A stretch of DNA of 64,000 nucleotides, taken from Pseudomonas sp. 30_B (GTDB lineage Bacteria > Pseudomonadota > Gammaproteobacteria > Pseudomonadales > Pseudomonadaceae). A program made the translations under genes and the position numbers. This document shows, one piece after another, positions 51,868 to 60,861 of this stretch (positions within the stretch are counted from its first letter, which is position 1; every line of letters starts with the position of its first letter). The stretch is taken from assembly GCF_017491605.1 (NCBI RefSeq), contig NZ_JAFGYY010000020.1, positions 1 through 64,000 on the forward strand, written 5' to 3'. The notes beneath the pieces are model-generated. The model saw only the letters and a list, made by a program, of their open reading frames with translations. It searched no databases and was not told the DNA's origin.

Positions 51868-52209
51868 ATGGAAAAGCCCCTCTCGGAGGATATCAGCGTC
51901 AACGTGTTGCGCCGGATGAAGGAGGGTGGCTTCGATTTCGCTCGCATTCATCCCATCGATTTTTTCGCCATCTTTCCCGATGAACAGAATGCCCGTAAGG
52001 CCGCCCGGCAATTCCGCGGCGAGTCGCTGAGAGCGCAGGTCGAAGCCCGCGACGATGGTGGGTGGAGCCTGCAGATCAGCAAGGTGATGTTCGCGACCCA
52101 CGCGGGCATCGGCGCCTTCGAACACGACCTGGAGGAAGTCGTGGCGCCGCTGGGAGGTGTTCTGGACGGCTGGGGCGTGACCCAGGAAGTGAGTTCCCTG
52201 CGTCCCTAG
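51868..52209 (+). CDS. RraB-family protein (RNase E inhibitor-like)
   Basis: 113-aa protein. The core FDFARIHPIDFFAIFPDEQN to GGVLDGWGVTQEV matches the RraB/DUF1260 fold, including the family's closing GGxxDGWG. In E. coli RraB binds RNase E and reduces mRNA turnover; in distant family members this has not been shown. A very strong ribosome binding site (AAAGGAGG) precedes the ATG. Confidence 0.8.
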   Translation: MEKPLSEDISVNVLRRMKEGGFDFARIHPIDFFAIFPDEQNARKAARQFRGESLRAQVEARDDGGWSLQISKVMFATHAGIGAFEHDLEEVVAPLGGVLDGWGVTQEVSSLRP

Positions 52210-52363
52210 CAGCAACGCGTTCCGAGCCGTCGACCGACGGCTGTGATTGTCTACCCGCAACCGCATACGCGCCGTCACTCACCGTGACGGCGCGGTTTAC
52301 GTGCGGGTACGCCGGGGTTTATGGCGACTTCTCGATACGGCAGACTGCCGTGCGGAGGTGACC

Positions 52364-53068
52364 ATGACCGATATTCTGATTCTGACCCACGTCGATTTCT
52401 GCCCGCCGGGCCACCTGGCCACGGTGCTGGACCGTTGCGGCCTATCGTTCGAGGTGCGCCGCGCCGACCTCGATGAGCTGCAGGGCTATGACCTGGAGCG
52501 GCCTAGGGCGGTCGCGATCATGGGCGGGCCGATGAGCGTCAATGACGACACGCCATGGCTGCGCACGGAAATCGCGGCGATCCGCCGTTTCATCGAGCGC
52601 GACGTACCGATGATCGGCCACTGCCTGGGCGGGCAATTGCTGGCCAAGGCGCTGGGCGCGGACATCCGTCGTCTGCCCTACACCGAAATGGGCTGGCAGC
52701 CGATGCGTCGCCTGGAATCGCAGAGCCCATGGCTGGCGCACCTGCCGGACGAATTCCCGATCTACCAGTGGCACGGCGATACCTTCGACCTGCCCGAAGG
52801 TGCGACGCACCTGCTTTCCAGCCCCTGGTGCGAGAACCAGGCGTTCAGCTTCGGCGATTACATCCTTGGCCTGCAGGGACACCCGGAGATGACCGAGGAA
52901 CTGGTGAGCGGCTGGATCAACGGCTGGCCGGAATACCTCGACCCCAGCCAGCCGAGCCAGGAGAGCGCGGAAGTGATGCTGGCCGAGTTGCCGCAGAAAG
53001 TGGCAGCGATGAACCGGGTGGCGGAAGGGTTCTACAGCCATTGGCTGAAGTTGGCGGGGCTGGTCTGA
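52364..53068 (+). CDS. Class I glutamine amidotransferase-like protein
   Basis: 234-aa stand-alone GATase. Catalytic Cys87 in GHCLGGQLLAKALG, His173 and Glu175 in GLQGHPEMTEE. Stand-alone type 1 GATases of this size include gamma-glutamyl hydrolases/transferases of uncertain substrate; no synthetase partner is adjacent. GGAGG lies ahead of the ATG at 52364; the longer frame is not protein-like. Downstream lie REPs and structured-element copy D. Confidence 0.9.
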   Translation: MTDILILTHVDFCPPGHLATVLDRCGLSFEVRRADLDELQGYDLERPRAVAIMGGPMSVNDDTPWLRTEIAAIRRFIERDVPMIGHCLGGQLLAKALGADIRRLPYTEMGWQPMRRLESQSPWLAHLPDEFPIYQWHGDTFDLPEGATHLLSSPWCENQAFSFGDYILGLQGHPEMTEELVSGWINGWPEYLDPSQPSQESAEVMLAELPQKVAAMNRVAEGFYSHWLKLAGLV

Positions 53069-53091
53069 GTTTCTGCCGCGTCGCGGCATCG

Positions 53092-53157
53092 CGGACGGAG
53101 TCCGCTCCTACGGTGGGCGTGGTGCTCTTCGTAGGAGCGGAGCTTCTCCGCGATGCT
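53092..53157. repeat. REP pair leading into structured-element copy D
   Basis: An inverted REP (CATCGCGGACGGAGTCCGCT) and a GTAGGAGCGGAGCTTCTCCG unit ending GCGATGCTC lie immediately before the element. The intervening GGCGNATAACGCC-type hairpin seen at the other copies is missing here. Confidence 0.8.
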
Positions 53158-53168
53158 CTTTGGGCTTG

Positions 53169-53467
53169 GGTGTTTCTGCGCCGCTTCGGCATGTTCGGAT
53201 GTATTTTGTTTCGCCCCTCGGGCGAGTCCCTTTTGTCAAACGACACAAAAGGAACCAAAAGGTCTTGCCCCATCATCCGGGTCTCGCTTCGCGAGACTCC
53301 CCTCGCTCCATCGAAGTTTCAGGGGCACGCCGCGAAGGGCCATCCTTGGCCCATCGCGGCTCTCGCGGCATCCATGCCGCTCAACCCCTGAAACTCCGAT
53401 TCCACTCGGCCTCCTGAAGAGGCGCTCGGAGTGCTCGGAGATTTCTCTGGAAATCTTCAAGAGCAAG
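53169..53467 (+). repeat. Dispersed structured element, copy D
   Basis: Hairpin 1: TCCCTTTTGT (53227-53236), loop CAAACGAC (53237-53244), ACAAAAGGAA (53245-53254), one mismatch. Hairpin 2: GTCTCGC-TTC-GCGAGAC (53281-53297). Outer helix GTTTCAGGGG (53316-53325) with CCCCTGAAAC (53385-53394). Tail ATTTCTCTGGAAATCTTCAA. It lies between the GATase gene (same direction) and the convergent patD gene. No gene is seen in 53069-53566. Confidence 0.9.
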
Positions 53468-53501
53468 CTGAGCGCGGGGCTCCCGCAGCAAACCTGTTCT
53501 T

Positions 53502-53548
53502 GTAGGAGCGGGCCATGCCCGCGATCGCGCCCATGGGGCGCTCCTACA
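53502..53548. repeat. Inverted REP pair
   Basis: GTAGGAGCGGGCCATGCCCG and its partner ending GGGGCGCTCCTACAG lie between structured-element copy D and the patD stop. Confidence 0.8.
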
Positions 53549-53566
53549 GGGAACTGCCGGCCTTCC

Positions 53567-54991
53567 TCAATGCTTGATCATGATGTGCCGCGCCACGGTG
53601 TAGTCCTCGAGGCCGTACATGGACAGGTCCTTGCCGTAGCCGGACTGCTTGAAGCCGCCGTGGGGCATTTCGCTGCACAGCATGAAGTGGGTGTTCACCC
53701 AGGTGCAGCCGTACTGCAGGCGCGCGGCCACCCGTGAGGCGCGGCCGACATCGCGGGTCCAGACCGAGGAGGCGAGGCCGTAGTCGGAGTCGTTGGCCCA
53801 GCGCACCGCCTCGTCCGCATCGCTGAAAGGCGTCACCGAGACCACCGGGCCGAACACCTCGCGGCGGACGATCTCGTCGTCCTGCTCGGCATTGGCCACC
53901 ACCGTCGGTTCGTAGAAGAAGCCCTTGCCGCTGACGATGTTGCCGCCGGTGGCGATGCGGATGTGCGGGCTGGCCTTGGCCCGTTCGACGAAGCCGGAGA
54001 CGCGCTCGCGCTGCGCCGCGGTGATCAGTGGGCCGAGTTCGGTGTTCGGGTCGTTCTGCATCCCCGTCTTCAGGCTGCCGACGGCGCTGGCCAGGTCGGC
54101 GACGAAGTTGTCGTAGATCTTCTTGCCGGCATAGATGCGGCAGGCGGCGGTGCAGTCCTGGCCGGCGTTGTAGAAGCCGAAGGTGCGGATGCCGGCCACC
54201 ACGTCCGCAAGGTCCGCGTCGTCGAACACAATCACCGGGGCCTTGCCGCCCAGTTCCATGTGCAGGCGCTTCACGCTGTCGGCGGCGCTGCGGATGATCG
54301 CCTTGCCGGTGCCCACCGAGCCGGTGAGGGACACCATGCGTACCAGATCGTGGCTCACCAGCGGCGAGCCGACGGTCGGGCCACGGCCGAAGACCAGGTT
54401 GACCACCCCGGCGGGGAACAGCTCGGCGATGAATTCGGCGACCCGCAGCGCGGTCAGCGGCGTCTGCTCCGAGGGCTTGAGCACCACGCAGTTGCCGGCG
54501 GCCAGGGCTGGGCCGAGTTTCCACGCGGCCATCATCAGCGGGTAGTTCCAGGGGGCGATGGAGGCGACCACGCCCACCGGATCGCGGCGGATCATCGAGG
54601 TGAAACCGGGCAGGTACTCGCCAGCGGCGGAGCCGGGCAGCACACGGCAGGCGCCGGCGAAGAAACGGAACACGTCGGCAATGGCCGGGATCTCGTCGTT
54701 CAGCGCGGCGGCGTAGGGCTTGCCGCAGTTGTCCGATTCCAGCCGGGCCAGCTCCTCGGCGTGCTCCTCGATGCGGTCGGCCAGGCGCAGCAGGAGCATG
54801 GCGCGGTCTTTCGGCGCGGTCTGCGACCAGCTGTCGAAGGCATGGTCGGCGGCGCGTACGGCGGCGTCCACCTGCGCTTCGCTGGCCTCGGCGATCTGCC
54901 CGAGCACCTCGCCGGTGGAGGGGTTGAGGATGTCCAGCTTCTCGCCTTCGCCGGCGATGAACTGGCCGTTGATCAGGAGTTTGGTTTGCAT
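53567..54991 (-). CDS. patD: Gamma-aminobutyraldehyde (1-pyrroline) dehydrogenase
   Basis: NAD-dependent aldehyde dehydrogenase of 474 aa oxidising 4-aminobutanal from putrescine to GABA. Catalytic residues are Asn149 (SIAPWNYP), Glu246 (MELGGK) and Cys280 (NAGQDC). The start at 54991 has GGAGG upstream; the longer frame is His/Pro-rich filler. It closes a five-gene minus-strand unit with the order of E. coli ydcS-ydcT-ydcU-ydcV-patD, which supports the aminobutyraldehyde assignment over other aldehyde dehydrogenases. Confidence 0.9.
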   Translation of the reverse strand: MQTKLLINGQFIAGEGEKLDILNPSTGEVLGQIAEASEAQVDAAVRAADHAFDSWSQTAPKDRAMLLLRLADRIEEHAEELARLESDNCGKPYAAALNDEIPAIADVFRFFAGACRVLPGSAAGEYLPGFTSMIRRDPVGVVASIAPWNYPLMMAAWKLGPALAAGNCVVLKPSEQTPLTALRVAEFIAELFPAGVVNLVFGRGPTVGSPLVSHDLVRMVSLTGSVGTGKAIIRSAADSVKRLHMELGGKAPVIVFDDADLADVVAGIRTFGFYNAGQDCTAACRIYAGKKIYDNFVADLASAVGSLKTGMQNDPNTELGPLITAAQRERVSGFVERAKASPHIRIATGGNIVSGKGFFYEPTVVANAEQDDEIVRREVFGPVVSVTPFSDADEAVRWANDSDYGLASSVWTRDVGRASRVAARLQYGCTWVNTHFMLCSEMPHGGFKQSGYGKDLSMYGLEDYTVARHIMIKH

Positions 54992-55031
54992 CGCGTGTCC
55001 TCCGTGCGGGTGCGGTTGATGGATTCGCGGG

Positions 55032-55853
55032 TTATTTGCCACTGCCCGCCACGTCGCTGGTCCCGCGCGTCAGGTAGTAGGCGCCGAGGATCGGCAGCAT
55101 GGTGGCGAGCATCACCAGCATCGCCACCACGTTGGTGATCGGTACGTCGCGCGGACGGGTCAGCTGGTTGAGCAGCCACAGCGGCAGGGTGCGCTCGTGG
55201 CCGGCGGTGAAGGTGGTGACGATGATCTCGTCGAACGACAGGGCAAAGGCCAGCATGCCGCCGGCCAGCAGTGCCGTGGCGATGTTCGGCAGGATGATGT
55301 AGCGGAAGGTCTGCCAGCCGTCGGCGCCCAGGTCCATGCTCGCCTCGATCAGGCTGTGCGAGGTGCGGCGGAAACGGGCGATGACGTTGTTGTAGACGAT
55401 CACCACGCAGAAGGTCGCATGGCCGATGACGATAGTCAGGAAGCCCGGCTCGATGCCGAGGGTCTTGAACGCCGAGAGCAGGGCGATACCGGTGATGATG
55501 CCGGGCAGGGCGATGGGCAGGATCAGCATCAGCGAGATGCCTTCCTTGCCGAAGAAGTCGCGGCGATACAGCGCGCCGGCGGCCAGGGTGCCGAGGACCA
55601 TGGCGATCAGCGTGGCCACGCAGGCGATCTTCACCGACAGCCAGATGGAGTCGAGCACGTCGCCGCGCTGGAAAGCGATGCTGAACCACTTCAGGGTGAA
55701 GCCCTGCAGCGGGAAGCTGTAGGCGGACTCCTCGGTATTGAAGGCGTAAAGCAGGATCACCAGGATCGGGAAGTGCAGGAACACCAGCCCACCCCAGGCA
55801 GCCAGGCGCAGGAACCAGGAGGGGCGATCGATGGAATGTGCGTCAGAGCGCAT
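55032..55853 (-). CDS. ydcV: ABC transporter permease, PotC/YdcV type
   Basis: Inner-membrane permease of a polyamine-type ABC importer. 273 aa with six TM segments and the cytoplasmic EAA loop EASMDLGADGWQTFRYIILP that contacts the ATPase. It overlaps the ydcU-type gene by 11 bp, and patD follows 40 bp downstream. Confidence 0.92.
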   Translation of the reverse strand: MRSDAHSIDRPSWFLRLAAWGGLVFLHFPILVILLYAFNTEESAYSFPLQGFTLKWFSIAFQRGDVLDSIWLSVKIACVATLIAMVLGTLAAGALYRRDFFGKEGISLMLILPIALPGIITGIALLSAFKTLGIEPGFLTIVIGHATFCVVIVYNNVIARFRRTSHSLIEASMDLGADGWQTFRYIILPNIATALLAGGMLAFALSFDEIIVTTFTAGHERTLPLWLLNQLTRPRDVPITNVVAMLVMLATMLPILGAYYLTRGTSDVAGSGK

Positions 55854-56745
55854 CGAAGGCCCCCAGCCGCTTGGCGATGGAGAGGTACACGGCGATCAGC
55901 ACGATGGGCACCAGGGTGAAGGCCGCCGCCAGCGGCATGTTGCCGATCGCGCCCTGCTGCACGTAGACCATGGTGCCGATGAACAGCCCGCTGGGGCCCA
56001 CCAGCTGGGGGATGATGAAGTCGCCCAGGGTCAGGCTGAAGGTGAAGATCGAGCCGGCCACCACGCCGGGAAACGCCAGCGGCAGGACCACCTGGAAGAA
56101 GGTCTGCCGCGGATGCGCGCCGAGGTCGGCCGAGGCTTGCAGCAGCGACGGCGGCAGGCGTTCCAGCGAGGCCTGGATCGGCAGGATCATGAACGGCAGC
56201 CAGATGTAGGTGAACACCCAGAAGCGCCCGATGTGCGAGGTGGACAGGGTATTGCCGCCGACGCCGGGTACCTCCAGCAACAGGCCGAGCGGGCCGAGCA
56301 GGTGCAGGTGCTCGATCACCCAGTAAAGGATGCCGCCCTTGGCCAGGATCACCGTCCAGGCATAGGCCTTGACGATGTAGCTGGCCCACATCGGGAGCAT
56401 CACCGCGATGTAGAAGAAGGCCTTTTCCTTGGGGCCGGCATAGCGCGCCATGTAGTAGGCGATGGGGAAGGCGAGGATGGCGCTGGCGATGGAGACGCTG
56501 ATGGCCATGCCCAGGGTGCGCAGCACGATGTCATAGTTGGCCGGGTTGATCAGCGCCTTGTAGTTGGCGAAGGTCAGCTCCGGCGTCACCGCCATGGTGA
56601 AGTCGTCGAAGGTGTAGAAGCTCTGCCAGAGCAGGGCGAACAGCGAGCCGATGTAGATCACCCCGAACCATAGCAGCGGCGGAATCAGCAGCATCAGCAG
56701 GTACAGCGTGCTGCGCCGGTAGAGGAAGCTGGAGATCGCCCTCAC
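55843..56745 (-). CDS. ydcU: ABC transporter permease, PotB/YdcU type
   Basis: First permease of the importer. 300 aa with six TM segments; the N-terminus MRAISSFLYRRSTLYLLMLL is typical, and the EAA loop reads LLQASADLGAHPRQTFFQVV. The start overlaps the ATPase gene stop by four bases. Pairs with the YdcV-type permease. Confidence 0.92.
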   Translation of the reverse strand: MRAISSFLYRRSTLYLLMLLIPPLLWFGVIYIGSLFALLWQSFYTFDDFTMAVTPELTFANYKALINPANYDIVLRTLGMAISVSIASAILAFPIAYYMARYAGPKEKAFFYIAVMLPMWASYIVKAYAWTVILAKGGILYWVIEHLHLLGPLGLLLEVPGVGGNTLSTSHIGRFWVFTYIWLPFMILPIQASLERLPPSLLQASADLGAHPRQTFFQVVLPLAFPGVVAGSIFTFSLTLGDFIIPQLVGPSGLFIGTMVYVQQGAIGNMPLAAAFTLVPIVLIAVYLSIAKRLGAFDAL

Positions 56746-57761
56746 GGCGCGGGCTCCTCGAGCAGAGGGACCAGCGCGCTGCGTGCCCAGTAGGCGGTGA
56801 CCGCGTCGCCCGGTTTCGGCCGCTGCTCCTCGCGTTCGCCGTTGGGCAGGGCCGCGACCAGGCGGCCGCCGTTATCCAGTTCGATCTCGTAGCGGCTGCT
56901 GGCGCCCATGTACTGCACGTCGAACAGGGTGCCGCTGACTTCCAGCTCGCCGTCGCCGGCACGACCGAAGCGCACGTGCTCGGGGCGCAGCGAGTGCGGC
57001 CGGGTTTCGCCGAGCAGGCGTTGGGCGAGGTCGCCGCGCAGCACGTTGGCGGTGCCGACGAACTCGGCGACGAACCGGGTGGCCGGCTTCATGTAGAGGT
57101 TGCGCGGGGTGTCGACCTGCTCGATGCGGCCCTTGTTGAACACTGCCACGCGGTCGGACATGGACAGCGCCTCGCCCTGGTCGTGGGTGACGAAGATGAA
57201 GGTGATGCCCAGCTGGCGTTGCAGCTTCTTCAGCTCCACCTGCATCTGTTCGCGCAGCTTGAGGTCCAGTGCCCCGAGGGGTTCGTCCAGCAGCAGCACG
57301 CGCGGGCGATTCACCAGGGCTCGCGCTAACGCGACGCGCTGGCGCTGGCCGCCGGAGAGCTGCGCCGGCTTGCGGGAGCCGTAGCCGCCCAGGGCGACCA
57401 TGCCCAGGGCTTCCTCGGCGCGCTTCCAGCGTTCGGCCTTGCCGACGCCTTTTACCTTGAGGCCGTAGGCCACGTTGTCCAGCACGTTCATGTGCGGGAA
57501 CAGCGCGTAGTCCTGGAACACGGTGTTGACGTCGCGCTCGTAGGGCGGCAGGCCGGCGGCTTCATGGCCATGAATACGGATGGAGCCCGAAGTCGGCTGC
57601 TCGAAGCCGGCGATCAGGCGCAGGCAGGTGGTCTTGCCCGAGCCCGACGGGCCGAGCATGGAGAAGAACTCGCCATCACGGATTTCGATGGACACCCGGT
57701 CGACGGCGCGGACATCGCCGTAGTGACGGCTCACCTCGGTGAACTGGACGGCTGTGGTCAT
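56742..57761 (-). CDS. ydcT: ABC transporter ATP-binding protein, PotA/YdcT type
   Basis: ATPase of the importer, 339 aa. Walker A GPSGSGKTT (about residues 38-46), signature LSGGQRQRVALARAL, Walker B VLLLDEPLGALD, the His switch in FVTHDQGEAL, and a C-terminal TOBE domain (about 260-335). Separated from the upstream binding-protein gene by 164 bp that hold a REP pair. Confidence 0.94.
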   Translation of the reverse strand: MTTAVQFTEVSRHYGDVRAVDRVSIEIRDGEFFSMLGPSGSGKTTCLRLIAGFEQPTSGSIRIHGHEAAGLPPYERDVNTVFQDYALFPHMNVLDNVAYGLKVKGVGKAERWKRAEEALGMVALGGYGSRKPAQLSGGQRQRVALARALVNRPRVLLLDEPLGALDLKLREQMQVELKKLQRQLGITFIFVTHDQGEALSMSDRVAVFNKGRIEQVDTPRNLYMKPATRFVAEFVGTANVLRGDLAQRLLGETRPHSLRPEHVRFGRAGDGELEVSGTLFDVQYMGASSRYEIELDNGGRLVAALPNGEREEQRPKPGDAVTAYWARSALVPLLEEPAP

Positions 57762-57840
57762 GCTGCTGGCTACCTGAGTGGCGGGGCTGCATCAGAAAAG
57801 GTAGCGCATGGGGGCGAGGGTGCTCGGGAGGGGGCTCTTC

Positions 57841-57901
57841 GTAGGAGCGAGCTTGCTCGCGAACCCGCTGCGGGGCTGTTCGCGAGCAAGCTCGCTCCTA
57901 C
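57841..57901. repeat. Inverted REP pair inside the ydcS-ydcT gap
   Basis: GTAGGAGCGAGCTTGCTCGC and its inverted partner flank about 20 bases between the binding-protein gene and the ATPase gene. This is where REPs that protect the upstream message are found in other transporter operons. Confidence 0.85.
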
Positions 57902-57925
57902 AGAAAAGCGGTCAGTGCCGGGGGA

Positions 57926-59098
57926 TCACCTCCCGCCCATGATCGCGATGTAGTCCTGCGTCCACCGGCTGTAGGGCACGCACTGCCCCTGGGTGCACTT
58001 GGCCTGCGGGGTCTTCCAGAAGGCGATGCGGTCGAACTGGTCATAGCCGTTGGTGGCGCAGCCCTGCGGACCGAGCAACTGGCTGCCGGTGCAGCCGGCG
58101 GGGGAGGCGGGCACCGAGCCGAACCAGGCGGCCACGTCGCCCTGCACCTTGGGTTCCAGCGACCAGTTCAGCCACTTGTAGGCGCAGGTCGGGTGCTTGG
58201 CGTCGACGTGCATCATGGTGGTGTCGGCCCAGCCGGTCACCCCTTCGACCGGGATGGTCGATTCGATCGGCTGCTTCTCGCCCACCAGGGCGTTGACCTG
58301 GTACGGCCAGGAGCCGGACGCGGCCACGCCTTCGTTCTTGAAGTCGCTCATCTGCACCGTGGCGTCATGCCAGTAGCGATGGACCAGCTTCTGCTGGTCG
58401 CGCAGCAGCTTGAGGGTGGCGGCGTACTGCTCCTCGTTGAGCTCGTAGGGGTCCTGGATGCCCAGGGCGGGATTGGTGGTCTTCAGGTAGAGCGCGGCGT
58501 CGGCGATGTAGATCGGCCCATCGTAGGCCTGTACGCGCCCCTTGTTGCTCTTGCCGTCGGGCAGCTTCTGCTCGCTGAACACCACGCTCCAGCTCAGCGG
58601 CGCCTTGGGGAAAACCTTGGTGTTGTACATCAGCACGTTCGGGCCCCACTGATAGGGCGTGCCGTAGTGCTTGCCGTCCACCGTGTGCCACGGCGCATTC
58701 TGCAGGCGCGGGTCGACGTTCTTCCAGTTGGGCACCAGGGCGATGTTGATCGGCTGCACGCGCTTGCCGTAGACCAGCCGCAGGGAGGCATCGCCGGAGG
58801 CGGTGACCAGGTCGTAGCCGCCCTTGGCCATCAGGCTGACCATCTCGTCGGAGGTGGCGGCGGTCTTCACGTTGACCTTGCAGCCGGTGTCCTTCTCGAA
58901 TTGGGTCACCCAGTCGTAGTTCTTGTCGCTCTCGCCGCGTTCGATGTAGCCGGGCCAGGCGATGATGTCGAGGGCGCCTTCGGGTTGGCCCAGTTGCTTG
59001 AGCGCCTCGGCGGCCTGGAGGGAGGCGCTGCCGAGCAGGCTGGCGCAGGCGAAGGCCAGCGCCGCGACTTTCCCTGAAGACAAATGCATCGATGACAT
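57926..59098 (-). CDS. ydcS: Periplasmic polyamine-type substrate-binding protein, YdcS type
   Basis: 390-aa extracellular solute-binding protein starting MSSMHLSSGKVAALAFACAS, with signal peptide cleavage near SLQAAEA. The PotD/PotF-like fold is shown by GALDIIAWPGYIERGE, VTQFEKDTGCKVNVK and KGGYDLVTASGDA. Four Cys in the C-terminal third (GCTGSQLLGPQGC, KCTQGQC) suggest disulfides. AGGAG lies seven bases before the ATG. First gene of the operon, divergent from the ATP-grasp operon. Confidence 0.92.
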   Translation of the reverse strand: MSSMHLSSGKVAALAFACASLLGSASLQAAEALKQLGQPEGALDIIAWPGYIERGESDKNYDWVTQFEKDTGCKVNVKTAATSDEMVSLMAKGGYDLVTASGDASLRLVYGKRVQPINIALVPNWKNVDPRLQNAPWHTVDGKHYGTPYQWGPNVLMYNTKVFPKAPLSWSVVFSEQKLPDGKSNKGRVQAYDGPIYIADAALYLKTTNPALGIQDPYELNEEQYAATLKLLRDQQKLVHRYWHDATVQMSDFKNEGVAASGSWPYQVNALVGEKQPIESTIPVEGVTGWADTTMMHVDAKHPTCAYKWLNWSLEPKVQGDVAAWFGSVPASPAGCTGSQLLGPQGCATNGYDQFDRIAFWKTPQAKCTQGQCVPYSRWTQDYIAIMGGR

Positions 59099-59444
59099 GA
59101 GTCGACTCCTGTTGTTCTTCGTTGTCGGAGCCTCTGCGGCCGAACCGCGCCGTAAGGTCGGCACCTGGTTGATAGCGATGTGCCCTATCGGGAGGGGCTC
59201 TTGCAGCGTAGTTCCGGCCCCGGAGACTGACAAGAAAGCCCCTGGGCCCCGCAAAGCCCCGCCCGCCGGTCTTCGCGGCCCCAAACGGGGCGCGCTTGGG
59301 CGTAGCGGCCGGCAAAGCGCACCAAGCGGGTGCGGGGCGTTCGGGCAGCCTTTGCAAGTTATTGAATCAACAGGAGATCGACCTCTGGCACGGGCCTTGC
59401 GGTGTCCTTCCCATCCGAGGATGAGCGGCAACAAGGAGTAGAAA
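59099..59444. other. Divergent control region of ydcS and the ATP-grasp operon (346 bp)
   Basis: No gene is seen. The right part holds the sigma-54 promoter at 59386-59400. The long C/G-rich middle (59210-59340) has no clear palindrome. Any enhancer site for a sigma-54 activator should lie between about 59200 and 59340. Confidence 0.6.
59386..59400 (+). promoter_or_regulatory. Sigma-54 (RpoN) promoter
   Basis: TGGCACG-GGCC-TTGC matches the -24/-12 consensus TGGCACG-N4-TTGC at every defined position. Transcription should start near 59411, leaving a leader of about 34 bases before the ATP-grasp gene. Confidence 0.85.
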
Positions 59445-60857
59445 ATGGCTCGGGTGTTCTATGACGAAATGCATGACGCCGCTGGCGCCTGCCGACCGCA
59501 CTACACGGAGTTCGCCCGCTGGCTGGCGGACATGCCCGGCGAACAGCTGCAACAGCGCCGCCGCGAGGCCGACCTGCTGTTCTACCGCGCCGGGATCACC
59601 TTCACCCTCTATGGCGACGACCAGGGCACTGAGCGCCTGATCCCCTTCGACACCATCCCGCGCAGCATTCCCGCCAGCGAATGGAAGATCATCGAGGCCG
59701 GCTGCATCCAGCGGGTGCAGGCGCTCAACCTGTTCCTCGCCGACCTCTACCACGACCAGCGCATCCTCAAGGAAGGCCTGATCCCGCCCGAGCAGGTCCT
59801 GGCCAACGACCAGTACCAGCTGGCCATGCAGGGCCTGGACGTACCCGGCAACGTCTACGCGCACATCGCCGGCATCGACCTGGTGCGCGACGGCAACGGC
59901 GCCTACTACGTGCTCGAAGACAACCTGCGCACACCCAGCGGCGTCTCCTACATGCTGGAGAACCGCAAGATGATGATGCGCCTGTTTCCGGAGCTGTTCG
60001 GCGCCCAGCGCATCGCGCCCATCGACCATTACCCGAACCTGCTGCTCGACACCCTGCGCCAGGCCAGCGAAGTGGAGCAGCCCTGCGTGGTGGTGCTGAC
60101 CCCGGGCCGCTTCAACAGCGCCTACTTCGAGCACGCCTTCCTCGCCCGCGAGATGGGCGTGGAGCTGGTGGAGGGCGCCGACCTGTTCGTCCGCGACGAG
60201 CGCGTCTACATGCGCACCACCGCCGGCCCGATGCCGGTGGACGTGATCTACCGGCGGGTGGACGACGACTTCCTCGACCCGCTGGCCTTCAACCCGGACT
60301 CCATGCTCGGCGTGCCCGGCCTGCTGGCCGCTTATCGCGCGGGCAACGTGGTGCTGGCCAACGCCATCGGCACCGGGGTGGCCGACGACAAGTCGGTCTA
60401 CCCCTATGTGCCGGAGATGATCCGTTTCTACCTCGACCAGGAACCCATCCTGCACAACGTGCCGACCTGGCAGTGCCGCCGCCCGCAGGACCTGTCCCAT
60501 GTGCTGGCGCACCTGCCCGAGCTGGTGGTGAAGGAAGCCCAGGGTTCCGGCGGCTACGGCATGCTGGTGGGCCCGGCCGCCAGCAGCGCTGAGATCGAAG
60601 CCTTCCGTGCCCGGCTGATGGCGCGGCCGGAAGCCTATATCGCCCAGCCGACCCTGAGCCTGTCGACCTGCCCGACCTTCGTCGAGAACGGCATCGCCCC
60701 GCGTCACATCGACCTGCGGCCCTTCGTGCTGTCCGCGCCGGACAACGTGCGCCTGGTGCCCGGTGGGCTGACCCGCGTGGCGTTGCGCGAAGGCTCGCTG
60801 GTGGTCAACTCGTCACAGGGCGGCGGTACCAAGGACACCTGGGTGGTGGAGGACTGA
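59445..60857 (+). CDS. Circularly permuted ATP-grasp type 2 protein
   Basis: 470-aa CP_ATPgrasp (DUF407) protein, predicted to catalyse ATP-dependent amide or peptide bond formation on an unknown substrate. The family hallmarks RTPSGVSYMLENR, DVIYRRVDDDFLDPL, NAIGTGVADDKSVYPYVPEM, VVKEAQGSGGYGMLVG and the C-terminal SSQGGGTKDTWV are all present. Start at ATG 59445 with AAGGAG upstream. First gene of a four-gene operon with alpha-E, transglutaminase-like and Anbu proteins, downstream of a sigma-54 promoter. Confidence 0.94.
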   Translation: MARVFYDEMHDAAGACRPHYTEFARWLADMPGEQLQQRRREADLLFYRAGITFTLYGDDQGTERLIPFDTIPRSIPASEWKIIEAGCIQRVQALNLFLADLYHDQRILKEGLIPPEQVLANDQYQLAMQGLDVPGNVYAHIAGIDLVRDGNGAYYVLEDNLRTPSGVSYMLENRKMMMRLFPELFGAQRIAPIDHYPNLLLDTLRQASEVEQPCVVVLTPGRFNSAYFEHAFLAREMGVELVEGADLFVRDERVYMRTTAGPMPVDVIYRRVDDDFLDPLAFNPDSMLGVPGLLAAYRAGNVVLANAIGTGVADDKSVYPYVPEMIRFYLDQEPILHNVPTWQCRRPQDLSHVLAHLPELVVKEAQGSGGYGMLVGPAASSAEIEAFRARLMARPEAYIAQPTLSLSTCPTFVENGIAPRHIDLRPFVLSAPDNVRLVPGGLTRVALREGSLVVNSSQGGGTKDTWVVED

Positions 60858-60861
60858 AATC

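Noticed and set aside
51663..51947. 94-codon frame antisense to the RraB-like gene start
   Set aside because: Overlaps a gene with an excellent ribosome binding site and recognisable domain; no start signal of its own.
59367..60707. 446-codon frame antisense to the ATP-grasp gene
   Set aside because: Shadow frame; it would also cover the sigma-54 promoter, and the opposite strand has an unambiguous protein family.
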